From positions 62,001 through 126,000 of the forward strand of contig JBBSUC010000006.1 of NCBI GenBank assembly GCA_038235275.1: 64,000 nt of DNA. Direction: 5' to 3'. Origin of the DNA: Persicitalea sp038235275 (GTDB lineage Bacteria; Bacteroidota; Bacteroidia; Cytophagales; Spirosomataceae). Of this stretch, positions 59,031-64,000 are shown in pieces. Both the position numbers and the translations under genes were made by a program. Under the pieces are notes generated by a model. It did no database searches. It saw nothing but the letters and a program-made list of their open reading frames with translations, and was not told the origin of the DNA. The stretch's first letter is position 1. The number at the start of each line of letters is the position of its first letter.

Positions 59031-62015
59031 ATGAAAATACGTATTTTACTCCTCATATTTCTGGCGTCCATCTTACTTTTACCTCACCAAACCATCGCCC
59101 AAACCCCAAAAACCAAATCCATCCCCGTCACCCTCACCGAAGGCACCAACCTGGCGGTGGCCTTGTCGCCCGACAAGCAAACCCTCATCCTCGACTTGCA
59201 GGGAACACTCTGGCTGCTGCCCATCCAAGGCGGCGAGGCCCGCACCCTTACCGACGCCCTGGGTGATTGCCGCCAACCCGGGTGGTCGCCCGACGGGCAA
59301 CGCGTCGCCTTCCAGTCCTATCGCGATGGGAACTACCACATTTGGAGCATCGGCAAAGACGGCAACGATTTGCGGCAACTCACCTTCGGCATCTACCACG
59401 ACCGCGAACCGGACTGGTCGCCGGACGGGCAGCGCATCGCCTTCTCCTCCGACCGCAGCGGAAACTACGACATTTGGGAAATCGAATTGGCGACCGGAAA
59501 ATTGATGCAACGCACCACCGACCCCGCCAGCGATTATTTCCCGGCTTACGCACCCGATGGGTCGAAACTGGCATTTGTCTCGGAGCGAAAAACAGGGAAA
59601 GGCGCGGGGATTTATGGATTGGATGCCGCTAATAAAGAGCAACTGCTCACCGCTCGTGAGGAAAAGCTCTTCTCTCCGATCTGGCATCCCGATGGGCAGC
59701 GGCTGATTTTCAGTAGCCAAACGCCGGAACAAAGCCGCCTGGAGTTGATGAAAATGGGTGGAGAAGGCGGGGGAATTCTATCAGCGACGGACGAGGACGT
59801 TTTTCCTTTCAAGGTAAGCTGGCTGTCGGCGCAGGAATACCTTTATACTGCCGACGGACAAATCAAACGCAGAAAGCTGGGCGAAAAAAGTGTGAAAACT
59901 ATTTCCTTCCGGGCCACGGTGACACTGAAAAGGCACGATTATCCAAACAAAATCCGTGATTTCGACCGCAAAACCGAGCGTCCGGTGCAAGGCATCCGCA
60001 GCCCGGTGATCTCGCCCGACGGCCAGCAAATCGCCTTTACCGCGCTGGGCGATCTTTGGATTTATACAAAAGGACAACCCAAGCCGAACGCCGTGACAAG
60101 CGACGCCTTTTTGAAAGTCGATCCCGTGTGGTCGCCCGATGGAAAGAAACTCGCCTACACCAGCGACCGCAACGGAAACATGGATTTGTGGGTGATGGAT
60201 TTAGTAGATAAAAAAGAAAGCTGCGTGTTCCGCGCGACGGAAACCCTGATGTACCCGAGCTGGTCGCCTGATGGCAAGCAACTGGCCTTTTTTGAAGCAG
60301 ATCCCAAGGCGTACAGCCGTAGTCGTTTGTCGGTTTTGGATTTTGAATCCGGCCAGGTCGAGCCTTTGTATGGTTCGCTGTTTGCGGCATCGCAGCCGAG
60401 CTGGTCGGCGGATGGGAAATTGCTTTACGTGTCGGCAGTGGACTCCTACTCCGACCGCTTTCGGGAGGGAGTAAACAAAATGCTCATCGTTCCGGTGGAC
60501 AAATCCCCCGCCCGCTTCGTGTCGCCCGTGGCGGGAGGGACGCTGGGAACGCGCGGCAAAAACGGCCCGCTGGTTTCGCCCGACGGTGCCCAAATCGCTT
60601 ACGTGCTGGATAATTTGCTGTGGACGATCGAGATTGATCCCAGCGGCAATTTTATTGCCCCACCGCGCTGCCTGACGACCGAATTGGCCGAGTCGCCGAG
60701 CTGGACGGGCGACTCGAAAAGCCTGGTCTATTTGGCCACGGACGTTTTGAAGCAGGTTTTCCTGACGGATGGCCACACGGAAACGATGGAAATGAGTTTC
60801 ACTTGGAAAATTAAGCAACCCACGGGTCAACTGATAATCCACGCCGGGAAAATCTTCGATGGCCGCTCGGAAAAATACCTGGAAAACCAGGATATTATCA
60901 TCGAAAGCAACCGCATCAAGCAGATCGTCCCGCACCGAAGCGGGCGCAGCGGGCGGGTCATCGATGCTTCTAAGCAAGTAGTACTTCCCGGACTTTTCGA
61001 GATGCACACCCACCAGAACGCGCAACTGGGCGAGCCCGCCGGACGGTTGTGGCTGGCGTACGGCGTGACGTCAATCCGTGAACCCGGTACCGATCCTTAC
61101 GATGCCCTCGAACGCAAAGAAGCCTGGGCTAGCGGGGCGCGACTTGGTCCGCGTACCTTCTTCACGGGCGGCCATATGGAGGGGCCGAGGGTGTACTACA
61201 ACCGTAATACCAGCAACGTGGGCGGAGCGCAGTTGACCCTGGAATTGAACCGCGCCGACAAACTCGGCTACGATATGATAAAGACGTACGTCGGGCTGTC
61301 GGACATCCTGCAAAAGCGCGTCACAGCGTTCGCCCACGCGCGCGGAATTCCCGTGTCGTCGCACGAGATTTACCCAGCGGCGGGCTACGGTGTGGACGCC
61401 GTGGAGCATATCGGGGCCACGAGCCGCCGGGGTTACTCGCCCAAACTCACCGCTCTCAACCACACTTATCAGGACGTCGTCCAGCTCGTGGCCAAGTCGG
61501 GAATGTACATGACGCCCACGGTTTCTTTGTTTGGCGGGATGTTTTCGCTCATTGCCAACGATTCCAGCTTTTTCGATCACTGGCAGTTCAAAACCTTCTA
61601 CTCCGAAAAGTACAAAGGCGAATTGAAAACCACGGCCGGGCGTCGGACTGTCGGAGCAAACACCTACGTCAACATTGAAAAGTCACTCGTGACCCTGATG
61701 CGGGCGGGGGCGCGGCTGACGCCCGGCACCGACTCGCCCATCACGCCGCCGGGGCTAAGCTACCACGCCGAACTGCAAAGCTGGGTCGCCGCCGGGCTTT
61801 CGCCCTTTGAAACCTTGCGTTCGGCTACGCTGTGGGCCGCCGAGGAGATAGGCGTCAGTAAAGATTTAGGAACAGTGGAAGTCGGCAAATTGGCCGACCT
61901 CGTTATCGTCGACGGCGATCCTTTACACCGTATCCAGGATATGCTCACCGTAAAGACGGTGATTCGGAACGGTGAATTATTGGATAAAGAAACCCTGACG
62001 AAGCCGAATAGATAA
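59031..62015 (+). CDS. Exported beta-propeller amidohydrolase (2)
   Basis: 994 residues with a signal peptide (ILLLIFLASILLLPHQTIAQ). Same two-part layout as the gene before it: propeller with repeated WSPDGQ-type units (to about residue 590), then amidohydrolase with H659 and H661 (GLFEMHTHQNA), SSHEIYPAAGYGVDAVEHIG and TPGTDSPITPPG. The two proteins share most motifs along their whole length, so they arose by tandem duplication. Different inserts may set different substrate preferences. Confidence 0.92.
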   Translation: MKIRILLLIFLASILLLPHQTIAQTPKTKSIPVTLTEGTNLAVALSPDKQTLILDLQGTLWLLPIQGGEARTLTDALGDCRQPGWSPDGQRVAFQSYRDGNYHIWSIGKDGNDLRQLTFGIYHDREPDWSPDGQRIAFSSDRSGNYDIWEIELATGKLMQRTTDPASDYFPAYAPDGSKLAFVSERKTGKGAGIYGLDAANKEQLLTAREEKLFSPIWHPDGQRLIFSSQTPEQSRLELMKMGGEGGGILSATDEDVFPFKVSWLSAQEYLYTADGQIKRRKLGEKSVKTISFRATVTLKRHDYPNKIRDFDRKTERPVQGIRSPVISPDGQQIAFTALGDLWIYTKGQPKPNAVTSDAFLKVDPVWSPDGKKLAYTSDRNGNMDLWVMDLVDKKESCVFRATETLMYPSWSPDGKQLAFFEADPKAYSRSRLSVLDFESGQVEPLYGSLFAASQPSWSADGKLLYVSAVDSYSDRFREGVNKMLIVPVDKSPARFVSPVAGGTLGTRGKNGPLVSPDGAQIAYVLDNLLWTIEIDPSGNFIAPPRCLTTELAESPSWTGDSKSLVYLATDVLKQVFLTDGHTETMEMSFTWKIKQPTGQLIIHAGKIFDGRSEKYLENQDIIIESNRIKQIVPHRSGRSGRVIDASKQVVLPGLFEMHTHQNAQLGEPAGRLWLAYGVTSIREPGTDPYDALERKEAWASGARLGPRTFFTGGHMEGPRVYYNRNTSNVGGAQLTLELNRADKLGYDMIKTYVGLSDILQKRVTAFAHARGIPVSSHEIYPAAGYGVDAVEHIGATSRRGYSPKLTALNHTYQDVVQLVAKSGMYMTPTVSLFGGMFSLIANDSSFFDHWQFKTFYSEKYKGELKTTAGRRTVGANTYVNIEKSLVTLMRAGARLTPGTDSPITPPGLSYHAELQSWVAAGLSPFETLRSATLWAAEEIGVSKDLGTVEVGKLADLVIVDGDPLHRIQDMLTVKTVIRNGELLDKETLTKPNR

Positions 62016-62039
62016 GTTTCATACTCACTATTTTTTAAT

Positions 62040-62081
62040 GCGCACAAAGCCAGCCGGAGATTCCCGGCTGGCTTTGTGCGC
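62040..62081. terminator. Hairpin after the second amidohydrolase gene
   Basis: An 18-bp perfect stem (62040-62057 with 62064-62081) and a 6-base loop, 24 bp after the stop codon. GC-rich, without a long T-run. It most likely ends the SusCD operon transcript. The remainder to 62223 is AT-rich with a promoter-like TATATTCG close to 62160. Confidence 0.75.
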
Positions 62082-62223
62082 AATTGTATAATTTCAATTT
62101 AAAATGACAAGTTTAGATATTATTGAAAATTTGTATTTATTAGTAATAAACAATCTATTATATTCGTAGATCTGGTTAATTCGGCATTTAATTTTATATA
62201 GTTAAATTTAGTCAATATAAACT

Positions 62224-62781
62224 ATGGCATTTGATTTCTATTGTGATCAGGATTTATTCAAGCGAATAAGCCAGGGCGATGCGGAGGCGTACGGGGTAAT
62301 TTTCTACCGCTACCACGCCATGTTGACCAAGGTACTGGCGCGGTATTCCCATGACCCCGAGCAGGTGAAAGATTGGATTCAGGAGATATATTTGAGGCTG
62401 TGGGAAAACCGCCGGACCATGGCAATGGAAGGAGTCGAGAACCCCAAAACTTACTTTATGACCTTGTCGAGAAACCACGTGCTGCGAGAATTAGGCAGGA
62501 AAAAGCAGATTCATTTCGCTACGGTCGAAGCAAATAAATTGCCTGAGATAGCCGACCATAATCTGGAAGAAGCAATCAGTCACCGTGAACTCTGGCAAGC
62601 CTACAAAATTGCCTTACAGAAAATGCCCCCCCGCACCCAGGAGACATTTTTCCTGAACCGGGAGGGAGGACTTAGTTACGGAGAAGTGGCCAACCGATTG
62701 GGTATCTCCATCAAAACGGTCGAGGCGCAGGTCGGGCGGGCGCTGTGTATCCTTCGGCAGGAATTGGTCAGTTACGTTTGA
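62224..62781 (+). CDS. ECF-type RNA polymerase sigma factor
   Basis: 185 residues of the Bacteroidota ECF group: region 2 (YGVIFYRYHAMLTKVLARY... WIQEIYLRLWENRR, about 22-62), and region 4 helix-turn-helix (SYGEVANRLGISIKTVEAQVGRAL, about 150-173). Such factors usually sit beside a FecR-like anti-sigma factor and a SusC/SusD pair and switch that transport system. Here no anti-sigma gene follows; the next gene runs the other way. The SusC/D operon lies just upstream, which makes control of it worth testing. Confidence 0.93.
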   Translation: MAFDFYCDQDLFKRISQGDAEAYGVIFYRYHAMLTKVLARYSHDPEQVKDWIQEIYLRLWENRRTMAMEGVENPKTYFMTLSRNHVLRELGRKKQIHFATVEANKLPEIADHNLEEAISHRELWQAYKIALQKMPPRTQETFFLNREGGLSYGEVANRLGISIKTVEAQVGRALCILRQELVSYV

Positions 62782-62789
62782 GCCATTGG

Positions 62790-64000
62790 CTAACGCCCCA
62801 TCCGCAGACGCGTCTGCGCCGAACCAGCCTTCCCGTCCAGCAACTGCACCCGCAATTCTGAATCTTTGAAAAGCTTTCGGTCAATGGCTAATGTAATGGT
62901 GTGAACCCCATTGGGAAGTTCAGCTACCAGACCATCGTCGGCCAATGAAACAGGCTTTTGATCCGCCCAGGCACTTACGCCATTATTAGCATTCAGGCTC
63001 AGCGTAAGCTTGCCGGGCGTCAAGACTTCCACTTCAAACCGCGCCACGCTGTACTGCTTTGAACCTGCTTCGAGCGTGGGGAGATCCGTTAGCGGCAGGT
63101 CGCCGGAAACTTTGCTGTAAACGGGTTGGAAAGGTACGTTGGCCGAAGTTTTTGCAAGATAACCGATCCCTTCCCCATTCATTTTTTTGGCTAAATCCGC
63201 CGAGCCGACAGCCGTTTCCCAGCGGCGTACAAAGCGCTCGTTCGGCACCCGGAAATCACCCGACTGGCCCAGGTTCGACAAGAATCCGACCAGATTGTCG
63301 AACTCTTCTTTTTCCAGACCAGCCGTTAGCCCGGCGGGCATGAGCGAGCCAGGGATTTTCTCAATGGCCTGAATCTGGCTTTTGGGAATCGATACTTCCC
63401 GACCCGTCACGTCGCGCATTACGATTTCGGTATTTCCGTTGCTGACCAAATAACCCATCGTCTCGCTGCCGTCTTTTTTGGCGAAGCGTTGCAACTCGTA
63501 CCCTTCTTTTATAGAAGCTGTAGGGTAAAGAATGGAACGGACAATCGTCTCGACGGGCGAACTGGTACCCAAACTGCTCAGATCGGGGCCAATCAACCCA
63601 CCCGCGCCGCCCAGGGCGTGGCAGGTGTTACAACTGGATTTTCGGTAAATGGCTTCCCCCGCCCTGGGGTCGGACGAGCGCTTGATTTCGCGGGCCACAG
63701 CGATAATTTCCAGGTCGGTGAGTTGCTGCGGCATTCGCTCCGGGGGTAGTTTGCCGCCGGAGGCTTCCAAAGCCCGTTTGAGCAGCTTGATGTCTTCGTC
63801 GTTTTGGCGGTTGGAGGGTAATTGACTCTGCACGAGTTGCCGACCGACCAGCGCTTGATTTTCGGGAATTTTTTTCGCCAAAATAGCCTCGACCAGCGCG
63901 GTTCTTGCCTCTTTGTTTTGCAAAAGAGCCGCAAACAGTTCTGAAACGTTGGCTTCCTTCGGTAGCGTCCGCAAAAGATCACTCCCGATATGAGCGGCTT
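62790..64000 (-). CDS. Cytochrome c-domain protein (haem-binding dehydrogenase type), 3' part
   Basis: Partial: the frame stays open to the right edge (64000), so the true start lies outside; the first 400 or so residues seen begin within a helical repeat region. A c-type haem site CxxCH is present (SSCNTCHALGGAGG, about residue 120 of the visible part), with the downstream sixth-ligand-type methionine region. It belongs to the family of large periplasmic haem-binding proteins annotated as membrane-bound dehydrogenase or PVC-type proteins. The last 110 residues form a beta-rich extension. Position next to the ECF sigma factor is probably fortuitous (8-bp gap between stop codons). Confidence 0.85.
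   Translation of the reverse strand, partial: AAHIGSDLLRTLPKEANVSELFAALLQNKEARTALVEAILAKKIPENQALVGRQLVQSQLPSNRQNDEDIKLLKRALEASGGKLPPERMPQQLTDLEIIAVAREIKRSSDPRAGEAIYRKSSCNTCHALGGAGGLIGPDLSSLGTSSPVETIVRSILYPTASIKEGYELQRFAKKDGSETMGYLVSNGNTEIVMRDVTGREVSIPKSQIQAIEKIPGSLMPAGLTAGLEKEEFDNLVGFLSNLGQSGDFRVPNERFVRRWETAVGSADLAKKMNGEGIGYLAKTSANVPFQPVYSKVSGDLPLTDLPTLEAGSKQYSVARFEVEVLTPGKLTLSLNANNGVSAWADQKPVSLADDGLVAELPNGVHTITLAIDRKLFKDSELRVQLLDGKAGSAQTRLRMGR

Noticed and set aside
1..64000. tRNA, rRNA or tmRNA genes
   Set aside because: None recognised on either strand by eye; a covariance-model search would be decisive.

Overview
The window looks like chromosomal DNA of a member of the phylum Bacteroidota, most likely order Cytophagales (the Spirosomataceae/Dyadobacter type of genome). 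The grounds are a SusC/SusD pair, a TonB-ExbB-ExbD cluster with two ExbD genes and a PstS-like protein, BatD, a GldK-like SUMF1 protein, an ECF sigma factor, several Tat-type Gfo/Idh/MocA oxidoreductases, DUF4301, a eukaryote-like (GT3) glycogen synthase, and promoters of the Bacteroidota form TAnnTTTG. No rRNA, tRNA, prophage or CRISPR array was recognised. Species cannot be decided from the sequence alone.

Layout. 1-2077: 3' part of a type I restriction HsdR gene with an unusual cysteine-rich insert, then a small eRF1/pelota-like protein. 2114-9781: housekeeping metabolism (PLP-dependent Met/Cys enzyme, HemB, DNA glycosylase, isocitrate dehydrogenase, glycosylasparaginase), a Tat-exported oxidoreductase and a four-helix-bundle (S23/IVP-type) gene. 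9805-14798: TerC, an FtsX-like permease, an unknown membrane-anchored protein, a GH10-like lipoprotein and a very small DUF2256 gene. 14881-21082: GT3 glycogen synthase, a three-gene minus-strand operon (unknown exported protein, S33-like lipoprotein hydrolase, GNAT), a Dabb protein and a second oxidoreductase. 21184-29774: a HipA kinase gene with an internal deletion, an exported amidohydrolase, DUF4301, PcrA/UvrD helicase, and an S24-type regulator divergent from a Y-family DNA polymerase. 30266-36376: energy-transduction operon ExbB, ExbD, ExbD, TonB, 2-TM protein, PstS-like lipoprotein, TPR protein. 36456-42914: BatD, AroC, ApbE, a third oxidoreductase, SUMF1 protein. 43191-47505: Rbs-type sugar ABC importer plus class IV aminotransferase. 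47547-50597: family 8 polysaccharide lyase and a secreted EEP hydrolase. 50993-62015: SusC, SusD and two paralogous beta-propeller amidohydrolases. 62224-64000: ECF sigma factor and part of a c-type haem protein.

How the genes fit together. ExbB/ExbD/TonB could energise outer-membrane transport by SusC/SusD, whose two downstream exported hydrolases probably process the imported ligand; because they are amidohydrolases rather than glycosidases, the ligand may not be a glycan (inference). The Rbs-type importer, the exported oxidoreductases, the GH10-like protein and the PL8 lyase point to a saprotrophic sugar and polymer degrader.

The least explained structure is a set of three loci where short tandem arrays of 7-8 bp units occur as inverted pairs (around 3255-3718, 8455-8732 and 27591-27651). 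The unit sequence differs at each locus but the architecture is the same. One pair encloses the four-helix-bundle gene. This is the best candidate here for an undescribed element; the other main points are the candidate operators between the S24 regulator and the Y-family polymerase, the SusCD/twin-amidohydrolase locus and the deleted HipA.
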